Assembly: GCA_002345845.1 (NCBI GenBank)
Contig: DDWF01000207.1
Span: 1 to 5,099, forward strand
Direction: 5' to 3'
Length of the DNA: 5,099 bases
Source: Betaproteobacteria bacterium UBA2293
Lineage (GTDB): Bacteria > Pseudomonadota > Gammaproteobacteria > Burkholderiales > Rhodocyclaceae
Part shown: positions 1 to 5,099 of the stretch, one piece after another
Position numbering within the stretch: position 1 is the stretch's first letter
Layout: the number at the start of each line of letters is the position of its first letter
Made by a program: the position numbers and the translations under genes
The notes under the pieces: generated by a model
What the model was told of the DNA's origin: nothing
The model's input: only the letters and a program-made list of their open reading frames with translations
The model's database searches: none

Positions 1-59
1 TTCATGACCGGCATCGTCTTCTCCAACATCATGCTGGAGAAGACGATGCCGGTCATGAA
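1..59. repeat. Perfect 25-bp inverted repeat at the window edge, within the binding-protein gene
   Basis: Positions 1-25 (beginning TTCATGACCGGC) are the exact reverse complement of 35-59 (ending GCCGGTCATGAA), with a 9-nt loop at 26-34. The outer end of the left arm coincides with the first base of the window, so the repeat may be longer. The plus strand at 1-36 translates as [12 protein letters not shown], a natural-looking continuation of the binding protein. The minus-strand gene instead reads FMTGIVFS, then SMML, then antisense residues. This is the pattern expected of a fold-back (strand-switch) join rather than of a regulatory hairpin. Confidence 0.9.
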
Positions 60-332
60 ATCGACCTTGTCCTTCTTCAGGAACTTGTCGGTCGCCTGCT
101 TGGCAACATCCGGGCTCTGCTGGTCGTCGGCGATCAGCACTTCGGCGGGCAGGCCGCCGAGTTTGCCGTTCAGCTGCTTCATGCCCAGGTTGAAACCGTC
201 GCGGATGTCGACACCGAGGCCGGCACCAGGGCCGGAGAGCGTGGACACGAAACCGACCTTGATCGAATCGGCGGCGTGGGCGGCGCCGGCCAGCAGCAGG
301 GCGGCGGCGAGAGCGGTCAGGCGAGGCGACAT
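1..332 (-). CDS. LivK-like ABC transporter periplasmic binding protein (N-terminal part, runs off the left edge)
   Basis: About 110 residues are visible of a solute-binding protein of the Peripla_BP_6 / branched-chain amino acid family, usually near 380-400 residues. Such proteins capture amino acids or related small ligands in the periplasm and deliver them to a LivHMGF-type permease; the ligand cannot be told here. A signal peptide covers residues 1-20 (MSPRL, then an Ala/Leu-rich core, AHA|AD cleavage site). The mature start [17 protein letters not shown], then [19 protein letters not shown] and the later [12 protein letters not shown], are typical of the first lobe. The ATG at 332-330 has a GGAG Shine-Dalgarno (339-342) 6 nt upstream. 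The gene diverges from queC. The sequence below about position 36 is suspect: it reads [13 protein letters not shown], which is not family-like and is created by the perfect inverted repeat at 1-59. The family call is firm; the last dozen residues are not. Confidence 0.88.
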   Translation of the reverse strand, partial: MSPRLTALAAALLLAGAAHAADSIKVGFVSTLSGPGAGLGVDIRDGFNLGMKQLNGKLGGLPAEVLIADDQQSPDVAKQATDKFLKKDKVDFMTGIVFSSMMLEKTMPVM

Positions 333-355
333 CGGGATCTCCGGGAGAATGGCGA

Positions 356-409
356 AAGGGGCAAATTGTAGCGCAGGAACAAGCAGATACCGGCTCAGGA
401 AGGGGCAAA
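356..409. repeat. 10-bp direct repeat AAGGGGCAAA in the divergent intergenic region
   Basis: AAGGGGCAAA occurs at 356-365 and again at 400-409, 44 bp apart (about four helical turns). A shorter repeat, CAGGAA, lies at 374-379 and 396-401. The first 10-bp copy touches the candidate -10 of the minus-strand gene and the second sits just upstream of the candidate -10 of queC. They could be paired operator sites, but no known regulator is recognised and chance is possible. Confidence 0.35.
365..370 (-). promoter_or_regulatory. Candidate -10 element for the LivK-like gene
   Basis: Read on the minus strand, 370-365 is TACAAT, one mismatch from the sigma-70 -10 consensus, 32 bp upstream of the start codon. 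It would give a leader of about 25 nt that contains the GGAG ribosome site. No good -35 hexamer lies 16-18 bp upstream, so the promoter is either activator-dependent or a chance match. The last base of one copy of the 10-bp direct repeat overlaps this hexamer. Confidence 0.3.
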
Positions 410-416
410 ATTCAGG

Positions 417-422
417 TATATT
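417..422 (+). promoter_or_regulatory. Candidate -10 element for queC
   Basis: TATATT sits 8 bp before the queC ATG in an otherwise GC-rich stretch. Transcription from it would start at or within a few bases of the start codon, giving a leaderless or nearly leaderless message. That would fit the absence of a clear Shine-Dalgarno before queC. No good -35 hexamer is visible at the proper distance (394-399 is CTCAGG), so the call is weak. Confidence 0.25.
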
Positions 423-430
423 CGCGCCCC

Positions 431-1108
431 ATGATGAAGCCAGCCGTCGTTCTCCTCTCCGGTGGACTCGATTCCGCCACCTGCCTCGCCATCGCCCGCA
501 GCCAGGGCTTTGCCTGCTACTGCCTGTCGTTCAATTACGGCCAGCGCCATTGCGCCGAACTGCAGGCCGCCGAGCGCGTGGTCAAGGCGCTGGGTGCCGT
601 CGAGCATCGCGTGCTCAACCTCGGCCTCGCCCAGTTCGGCGGCTCGGCACTGACCGATACCTCGATCGCCGTGCCGGTCGACGGCGTGCATCCCGGCATC
701 CCGGTCACTTACGTGCCGGCGCGCAACACCATCATGCTGTCGCTGGCTCTGGCCTGGGCCGAGGTGCTGGGCAGCCGCGACATCTTCGTCGGCATCAATG
801 CCGTCGATTATTCCGGCTATCCGGATTGCCGTCCTGAGTACCTGGCCGCTTTTGAAAAGATGGCCAATCTGGCCACCCGAGCCGGCGTCGAGGGAACAAA
901 ACTGAGCATCCACGCACCGCTGATTGATCTCTCCAAGGCCGAAATCATCCGTACCGGGGCGGCCCTCGGTGTCGATTACGGGCTGACCGTCTCCTGTTAT
1001 CAGGCCGATGAACTCGGCCACGCCTGCGGTGTCTGTGACTCCTGCCGGCTGCGCGCCGAAGGCTTTGCCGCCGCCGGTCTCGTCGATCCCACTTCCTACC
1101 GCGCCTGA
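431..1108 (+). CDS. queC: 7-cyano-7-deazaguanine (preQ0) synthase QueC
   Basis: QueC converts 7-carboxy-7-deazaguanine to preQ0 using ATP and ammonia in the cytoplasm, on the way to queuosine in the wobble position of GUN-anticodon tRNAs. At 225 residues it matches the family length. The PP-loop ATP-binding motif SGGLDS is at residues 10-15, NYGQRH at 35-40, VPARN at 95-99 and DYSGYPDCR at 126-134. The C-terminal zinc site is complete: Cys189, Cys199, Cys202 and Cys205 (CX9CX2CX2C). The start is ATG 431 or the adjacent ATG 434; no strong ribosome site separates them, and a leaderless message is possible. No other queuosine gene (queD, queE, queF) is nearby. The next gene begins 2 bp after the stop, so the two are probably one transcript. 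No preQ1 riboswitch was recognised upstream. Confidence 0.96.
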   Translation: MMKPAVVLLSGGLDSATCLAIARSQGFACYCLSFNYGQRHCAELQAAERVVKALGAVEHRVLNLGLAQFGGSALTDTSIAVPVDGVHPGIPVTYVPARNTIMLSLALAWAEVLGSRDIFVGINAVDYSGYPDCRPEYLAAFEKMANLATRAGVEGTKLSIHAPLIDLSKAEIIRTGAALGVDYGLTVSCYQADELGHACGVCDSCRLRAEGFAAAGLVDPTSYRA

Positions 1109-1110
1109 TC

Positions 1111-2214
1111 ATGGACACTGCCGCTTCCCCCAACACCATCCTCTGGCTGGCTTTCGCCGTCTCCTTCGTTTTTGGTGCCATCGGCCAGAAGACGCATTTC
1201 TGCACCATGGGTGCCGTCTCCGACATCGTCAACATGGGCGAATGGAGCCGCATGCGCATGTGGCTGCTGGCCATCGGCGTCGCCATCCTCGGCGCCGGCG
1301 CGTTGCATGCGACCGGGCTGATCGATCTCGATAAGTCGATCTACCGGACGACGGCTTTCACCTGGCTGTCCTACCTGCTCGGCGGCTTCTGTTTCGGCAT
1401 CGGCATGGTGCTGGCGTCGGGTTGCGGCTCGAAGACGCTGATCCGTATCGGCAGCGGCAACCTGAAATCGGTGGTTGTCTTCCTGGTTCTCGGCCTGTTC
1501 GCCTACATGACCATGCGCGGCGTTTTCGGTGTCTTCCGCGTCAATTATCTCGATCCTGTGGCCATCAACTTCCCCAGTGGCCAGGATATTCCGGCACTGC
1601 TGACGGCGGCCGGCGTCGAGGCGACGACTGCCTTCTGGCTGGCCGTGCTTGGCATTGGCGGCGGCCTGACGGCCTTCTGCCTGCTGAAGCGTGACTTCTG
1701 GACCCTCGACAACCTGCTCGGCGGCCTCGGCATCGGTCTGATGGTGGTCGCTGCCTGGTATGTCAGTGGTCACTTGGGCTACCTCGCCGAGCATCCGGAC
1801 ACGCTGGAGGAAGCCTTCCTGACCACCAACAGCGGGCGCATGGAGTCGCTGACCTTCGTCGCTCCACAGGCCTATACGCTTGAGCTGCTGCTGCTGTGGT
1901 CGGATACCAGTCGCACCGTCACCTTCGCCATCGCCACCGTGCTCGGCGTCATCGCCGGCTCCTGCGCCTGGTCGCTGCTGACGCGCAATTTCCGCTGGGA
2001 AGGCTTCGTCAGTGTCGAAGACACCGCCAGCCACCTGATCGGCGGCGCCCTGATGGGTTTTGGTGGCGTGCTCGCCTACGGCTGCACGGTCGGCCAGGGC
2101 ATCACCGGTTTTTCGACCCTGGCGCTGGGGTCCATCGTCACCTTCCTGGCTATCGTCGCCGGTGCCGCAGTGACGCTGAAAGTCCAGTTCTGGCGGGTGA
2201 TGCGCGAAGCCTGA
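1111..2214 (+). CDS. YeeE/YedE (TsuA-type) family thiosulfate/sulfur-compound transporter
   Basis: This 367-residue inner-membrane protein belongs to the Sulf_transp (YeeE/YedE) family. Characterised members (TsuA/YeeE) import thiosulfate through a pathway lined by conserved cysteines. The matching cysteines are all present: Cys31 in HFCTMG, Cys105 in SGCGSKTLIRIG and Cys325 in YGCTVGQGITG. The first two lie in one half and the third in the second half, consistent with the family's internal pseudo-symmetry. Hydrophobic segments fall near residues 8-25, 50-68, 84-103, 119-136, 172-192, 200-220, 270-290, 306-323 and 334-355, about nine helices. The ATG follows the queC stop by 2 bp with no good Shine-Dalgarno, suggesting translational coupling. 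No tusA or sulfur-metabolism gene is adjacent, so the exact substrate (thiosulfate or another sulfur species) is inferred from family only. Residues about 221-268 form a longer loop between helices. Confidence 0.9.
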   Translation: MDTAASPNTILWLAFAVSFVFGAIGQKTHFCTMGAVSDIVNMGEWSRMRMWLLAIGVAILGAGALHATGLIDLDKSIYRTTAFTWLSYLLGGFCFGIGMVLASGCGSKTLIRIGSGNLKSVVVFLVLGLFAYMTMRGVFGVFRVNYLDPVAINFPSGQDIPALLTAAGVEATTAFWLAVLGIGGGLTAFCLLKRDFWTLDNLLGGLGIGLMVVAAWYVSGHLGYLAEHPDTLEEAFLTTNSGRMESLTFVAPQAYTLELLLLWSDTSRTVTFAIATVLGVIAGSCAWSLLTRNFRWEGFVSVEDTASHLIGGALMGFGGVLAYGCTVGQGITGFSTLALGSIVTFLAIVAGAAVTLKVQFWRVMREA

Positions 2215-2227
2215 GGCGATTTCGCCT
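2214..2227. terminator. Small hairpin between convergent genes (possible weak bidirectional terminator)
   Basis: AGGCGA at 2214-2219 pairs exactly with TCGCCT at 2222-2227. A realistic fold is a 5-bp stem with a 4-nt loop. It spans the gap between the transporter stop and the stop of the small minus-strand gene, where a terminator is expected. A short T run (2232-2235) follows on the plus strand, but there is no proper U-tract directly after the stem, so termination would be weak. Confidence 0.3.
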
Positions 2228-2441
2228 AGCCGTTTTCCTTGAGCTTGGCGATGACCAGCGGAAAGGCCCCTGAGCCGATCAGGGCCACGGCCGAAACGAT
2301 GAAGGCCAGCCCGGCCATCGGGTCATCGAGTACCGGATGGATGATCGACCCGAACCCGGCGATGCTGAGCAGGCCGGGAATGGCGCAGAGGACGCCAAGC
2401 GCGGTGAGGATGATGAAGGATAGCGGGTAGCGGCGGGACAT
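2226..2441 (-). CDS. Small two-helix membrane protein of unknown function
   Basis: I do not recognise this gene. The chosen start gives 71 residues beginning MSRRYPLSF. There are two hydrophobic segments, about residues 6-28 (IILTALGVLCAIPGLLSIAG) and 42-65 (GLAFIVSAVALIGSGAFPLV), joined by a short polar link containing HPVLDDP, and a basic tail ending AKLKENG. The positive MSRR start and tail fit a small inner-membrane hairpin. The frame stays open upstream to 2645, but those residues are Arg- and Cys-rich and not membrane-like, so the later ATG at 2441 is preferred. An ATG at 2471 is an alternative. Neither has a clear Shine-Dalgarno. The gene is convergent with the transporter, with 11 bp between the two stops. 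The clear hydrophobic pattern argues that it is real rather than a shadow frame, but that is inference. Confidence 0.6.
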   Translation of the reverse strand: MSRRYPLSFIILTALGVLCAIPGLLSIAGFGSIIHPVLDDPMAGLAFIVSAVALIGSGAFPLVIAKLKENG

Positions 2442-2701
2442 TTGCGTGCAGGGCAGTGGGCAGGCGCCCATGTTAGCGCCGGCGAGCCGTCTTGTGCCAA
2501 TGCCGGTCGCCGGCACGCGCCTTGCTGACCTGCCCTTGGCGAATGATTTTGCGACGGAATTGCGACAAAACCCGACCATGAACTCAAGCCATGAAAGGTT
2601 TTCGCATCGCAGGCGACGATCGCGTTCCGCCGACGATCCAGGCAACCATTACCCGAATACCTTGTCTTTCTCAATTGGCAAATGAACTCAGGAAGCAGAT
2701 C
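2442..2701. other. Divergent intergenic region upstream of the small membrane gene and selO
   Basis: This gap must hold the promoters of the minus-strand membrane gene and of selO. No convincing sigma-70 promoter pair was found on either strand. It contains an inverted repeat, TGCCGG (2501-2506) with CCGGCA (2510-2515) around a 3-nt loop and no T run. It also contains a tandem TTGCGAC at 2549-2555 and 2560-2566, spaced exactly 11 bp. The part from about 2540 to 2700 is visibly more AT-rich than the flanking genes, as expected of a control region. The selO frame is open back to an ATG at 2591, but that extension has no family-like sequence. Confidence 0.5.
2690..2695 (+). promoter_or_regulatory. 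Ribosome binding site that favours a TTG start for selO
   Basis: AGGAAG ends 6 nt before the TTG at 2702, an ideal spacing. The same site lies 15 nt from the in-frame GTG at 2711, which is too far. It lies downstream of the ATG at 2591 and cannot serve it. This decides the start chosen for selO. Confidence 0.55.
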
Positions 2702-4201
2702 TTGGGAATTGTGACCGCTGCTGAGACCGGCTCAGCCCTCTTTACCTTCGACAACACCTATGCCCGCGAGCTGGAGGGCTATTACGTACCCTGGACGCCG
2801 GCCACGGTGCCGGGACCCCAACTGGTCAAGTTGAACGAGGTGCTGGCCAGGGAGCTAGGCCTGGATCCCATGGCGCTGGCGGCGGCCGAGGGCGTCAAGA
2901 TCCTGGCCGGGAATCGCGTGCCTGCTGGCGCGACGCCCATTGCCCAGGCCTACGCCGGCCACCAGTTCGGACAGTTTTCGCCGCAACTGGGCGATGGCCG
3001 GGCCCTGCTGCTCGGCGAAATCATCGATCAACAAGGGTGCCGTCGGGATCTTGCCTTCAAGGGGTCCGGGCCGACGCCGTTTTCCCGGCGCGGTGACGGC
3101 AAGTGCGCCCTGGGCGCCGCGCTACGCGAATACCTGGTCGGCGAAGCCATGGCGGCGCTCGGCATTCCCACCACCCGCACCCTGGCGGTTGTCAGTACCG
3201 GCGAAACCATCCGCCGCGATCGCCCGCTGCCGGGCGCCATCCTCACCCGGGTCGCCGCCAGCCACCTGCGGGTCGGCACCTTCGAATACTTTGCCGCCCA
3301 CAAGGGACCGGAGGCCGTCCGCAAGTTGGCCGATTACGCCATCCGTCGCCATTATCCGCAACTGGCCGAGGCTGACCGGCCTTACCTCGAATTGCTCAAG
3401 GCGGTAGCCGCGCGGCAAGCCGAATTGGTTGCCCGCTGGTTGGGCGTCGGCTTCATTCATGGGGTCATGAACACGGACAACATGACCATTTCCGGTGAAA
3501 CCATCGATTACGGACCCTGCGCCTTTATCGAGGCTTACCATCCGCGGACGGTATTCAGCTCGATTGACGCCAGCGGCCGCTATGCTTATGGCCAGCAGGC
3601 CGCCATTGCCTGCTGGAACCTGGCCCGCCTCGCCGAGACCTTGCTGCCGTTGATCGACACCGATACGGATCGGGCCGTGGTAGCCGCTACCGAGGTGCTC
3701 GATGCTTTCCCGGAACAACACGCGGCTTGCTGGCTGGGCGTGATGCGGGCCAAGCTCGGGCTGTCGGCTGAGTCTGCCGACGACGCAGGCGATCAGGCCC
3801 TGGCGGATGATTTCCTGACCCTGCTCCAGCGCGGGCGCATGGATTTCACCAGGGCTTTCCGCGCCCTGTACGACTCGGCGCGGGGAAAGACCGAGGCTAT
3901 TTCCCCCCTCTTGCCGCTAGCTGATTTCGCCGCCTGGCGACAACGCTGGCAGGCCCGCCAGCCTGAGCGTTCACACACCGTCCTGGCGGCCATGCAGGGT
4001 GCCAATCCCTGCTACATTCCACGCAATCATCGGCTCGAAGCGGCCCTGGATGCAGCCGTCGATGATGGCGATCTGCAGCCCTTCGAGCGGCTGCTGGCGG
4101 TGGTGGAGCGCCCGTTTGACGAGCGTGCCGCCGATGCCGACTTCGCCGAGCCGGCGCCGCCGGAGGTCACGGCCTGTTATCAGACCTTCTGTGGAACCTA
4201 G
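2702..4201 (+). CDS. selO: SelO (YdiU) family protein adenylyltransferase
   Basis: SelO has a protein-kinase fold but binds ATP in a flipped orientation and transfers AMP to Ser, Thr or Tyr of target proteins; in bacteria and mitochondria it is tied to oxidative-stress and redox control. With the TTG start it has 499 residues, within the family range. The conserved opening SALFTFDNTYARELEGYYVPW is at about residues 11-31. Key residues are intact: Lys120 in KGSGPTPFSRRGDG, Glu143 in ALREYLVGEAM, Asp259 and Asn260 in HGVMNTDNMTI, and Asp269 in the DYGP motif that replaces kinase DFG. The C-terminus is YQTFCGT, with Cys497 at the place where animal SelO carries selenocysteine. The start was chosen from the AGGAAG site 6 nt upstream; GTG 2711 is a near alternative. 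ATG 2591 adds 37 unlikely residues. The gene stands alone and ends 40-70 bp before a strong terminator. Confidence 0.93.
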   Translation: MGIVTAAETGSALFTFDNTYARELEGYYVPWTPATVPGPQLVKLNEVLARELGLDPMALAAAEGVKILAGNRVPAGATPIAQAYAGHQFGQFSPQLGDGRALLLGEIIDQQGCRRDLAFKGSGPTPFSRRGDGKCALGAALREYLVGEAMAALGIPTTRTLAVVSTGETIRRDRPLPGAILTRVAASHLRVGTFEYFAAHKGPEAVRKLADYAIRRHYPQLAEADRPYLELLKAVAARQAELVARWLGVGFIHGVMNTDNMTISGETIDYGPCAFIEAYHPRTVFSSIDASGRYAYGQQAAIACWNLARLAETLLPLIDTDTDRAVVAATEVLDAFPEQHAACWLGVMRAKLGLSAESADDAGDQALADDFLTLLQRGRMDFTRAFRALYDSARGKTEAISPLLPLADFAAWRQRWQARQPERSHTVLAAMQGANPCYIPRNHRLEAALDAAVDDGDLQPFERLLAVVERPFDERAADADFAEPAPPEVTACYQTFCGT

Positions 4202-4239
4202 CGAGGCTGCCGGACGCGGGTTGCGTGAATTGCGGACGT

Positions 4240-4272
4240 AAAAAAACCGGCGGGTTGCCCGCGCCGGTTTTT
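4240..4272. terminator. Bidirectional rho-independent terminator between selO and the Tim44-like gene
   Basis: Seven A (4240-4246) precede CCGGCG (4247-4252), which pairs with CGCCGG (4262-4267), followed by five T (4268-4272). The flanking A and T runs extend the stem and act as U-tracts in both directions. A competing inner stem (GCGGG with CCCGC across TTG) is also possible. It lies 38 bp after the selO stop and 16 bp from the stop of the opposing gene, so it can serve both. Confidence 0.88.
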
Positions 4273-4288
4273 CGTCCTGCCTGATCGG

Positions 4289-5099
4289 TTACTGAACTTG
4301 CTGGATGCCGGCGATGACCCAGCCACGGCTGCCGTCCATCGGCTTGCTCATGTGCCAGATTTCCGAGAAGGCGGCGACCGGGCCGTTGCGCTCTTCGCGG
4401 ATCTGACCGCTGAAATGCACGCTGACGATGTAGCGGCCGGCTTCCTCGGCGACGTCGATGACCTGGCCGTCGAGCTGGACCACGTCGGTTTCCTGGCTGG
4501 CGCCATTGCGTTCGGCGATGGCCATCTTGATCTCGGCGAACATTTCCGGCGAGGTGAATTCGCGGATGTCGTCGAGATTGCCGGCGTCGTTGGCGGCCTG
4601 CAGGCGGATGAAATTGACCTTGGCGTTGCGCACGAAGCCGTCGACATCGAAATCGGCCGGGATGTTGCCGCCGGTCGATTCAACAGCCTGGGCTGCGGGC
4701 GTGAAGGCGGAACCACCAGCCGGAGTGAAGTCCGGACGGGCGACATTGCCCGGTTGACCACCAAGTTTCGGGCCGGCTGCGGCGTACTGCATGCCATGAC
4801 CTTGGGCGGCCGCCTTCTTGCGCATGAAGAAGCCGATGGCGCCAATGACGACCATGGCCAGCAGGGCGATCATCATGAAGTTGGCGAGTTCTTCGCCAAA
4901 GCCGAGGTGCGAGGCCAGTGCTGCCAGACCCAGACCGGCGGCGAGGCCGGCAATCGGGCCCATCCACGAGCGCTTCGGCTGGGCCTGGCCGGCGGTCGGC
5001 GCGGCTGCCTGTTGCTGACGGGGCGCCTGGCTGACGTTGTTTGCCGGCGGGGTGGCCGAGCGCTGCATGCCGGTGGAACCGCCGCCGCCGAGGCGCTTG
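4289..5099 (-). CDS. Tim44-like domain membrane protein (N-terminus beyond the right edge)
   Basis: About 269 residues are visible, reading KRLGGGGSTGMQRS at the window edge. Full-length relatives usually begin with a signal peptide followed by a KR(L/M)GGG motif, so roughly 20-30 residues are probably missing; the ATG at 5068 is internal, not the start. Counting from that Met, a Gln/Ala/Pro-rich linker (1-35) precedes a Gly/Ala-rich hydrophobic segment (39-58) and a strong transmembrane helix (62-82, ending FMRKK). A second low-complexity linker follows (90-135), then a Tim44-type domain (about 140-258, with DFDVDGFVRNAKVNFIRLQ, FTSPEMFAEIK, a beta-rich SVHFSGQI and FSEIWHMSKP). The mitochondrial domain anchors Hsp70 at the import channel; the bacterial role is not established, though an envelope or membrane-associated function is likely. 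It converges on selO across a shared terminator. Confidence 0.87.
   Translation of the reverse strand, partial: KRLGGGGSTGMQRSATPPANNVSQAPRQQQAAAPTAGQAQPKRSWMGPIAGLAAGLGLAALASHLGFGEELANFMMIALLAMVVIGAIGFFMRKKAAAQGHGMQYAAAGPKLGGQPGNVARPDFTPAGGSAFTPAAQAVESTGGNIPADFDVDGFVRNAKVNFIRLQAANDAGNLDDIREFTSPEMFAEIKMAIAERNGASQETDVVQLDGQVIDVAEEAGRYIVSVHFSGQIREERNGPVAAFSEIWHMSKPMDGSRGWVIAGIQQVQ

Noticed and set aside
333..430. Possible preQ1 riboswitch upstream of queC
   Set aside because: No convincing preQ1 aptamer hairpin with an A-rich tail and an overlapping ribosome site was found, and the leader may be very short.
4..837. Long plus-strand open frame starting in the left inverted-repeat arm
   Set aside because: It runs antisense to the binding-protein gene and then out of frame through queC. 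Only its first dozen residues look natural, and these come from the inverted copy of the binding-protein sequence.
395..1021. 208-residue minus-strand open frame opposite queC
   Set aside because: It is antisense to a well-supported QueC with all motifs in place, and its sequence has low-complexity shadow character.
1096..2034. 312-residue minus-strand open frame opposite the transporter
   Set aside because: Its composition (rich in His, Gln, Glu, Asp, Gly and Arg, with no hydrophobic core) is typical of the antisense of a GC-rich membrane-protein gene, and the plus strand carries a clear family member.
2501..2515. TGCCGG/CCGGCA hairpin as a terminator
   Set aside because: The loop is only 3 nt, there is no T run on either side, and it lies upstream of both flanking genes rather than after them.
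2446..2685. 79-residue plus-strand open frame in the intergenic gap
   Set aside because: It has no domain, no clear ribosome site and a late Arg-rich stretch; it covers the likely control region of the neighbouring genes.
3122..3721. 199-residue minus-strand open frame opposite selO
   Set aside because: It lies entirely within the conserved catalytic part of selO and shows no recognisable domain.

Overview
This 5.1 kb stretch is GC-rich and densely coded, with short intergenic gaps. It looks like an ordinary chromosomal region of a betaproteobacterium, probably a Rhodocyclales relative such as Dechloromonas or Azonexus. That placement rests on protein flavour and gene style only; no marker gene is present. 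No mobile element, CRISPR array, tRNA or rRNA was seen.

Layout: (1) 1-332, minus strand: the N-terminal part of a periplasmic branched-chain amino acid type (LivK-like) binding protein, running off the left edge. (2) 333-430: a divergent promoter region with a 10-bp direct repeat. (3) 431-1108, plus: queC, which makes the preQ0 precursor of queuosine. (4) 1111-2214, plus: a YeeE/YedE (TsuA-type) sulfur-compound transporter, 2 bp after queC and probably co-transcribed with it. (5) 2226-2441, minus: a small two-helix membrane protein of unknown function, convergent with the transporter. (6) 2442-2701: a 260-bp gap with small repeats but no convincing gene. (7) 2702-4201, plus: SelO (YdiU), a pseudokinase-fold protein AMPylase with its key residues intact and Cys near the C-terminus. 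(8) about 4240-4272: a strong bidirectional terminator. (9) 4289-5099, minus: a Tim44-like membrane protein whose N-terminus lies beyond the right edge.

The genes do not form one obvious pathway. QueC and the transporter are the only likely operon; SelO (redox-linked AMPylation) and the Tim44-like protein are separate convergent units. I see no new multi-gene system. The most unusual signal is a perfect 25-bp inverted repeat at the very left edge, inside the binding-protein gene. It disrupts the expected protein sequence and looks like a fold-back at a contig end, or else a real inverted duplication.
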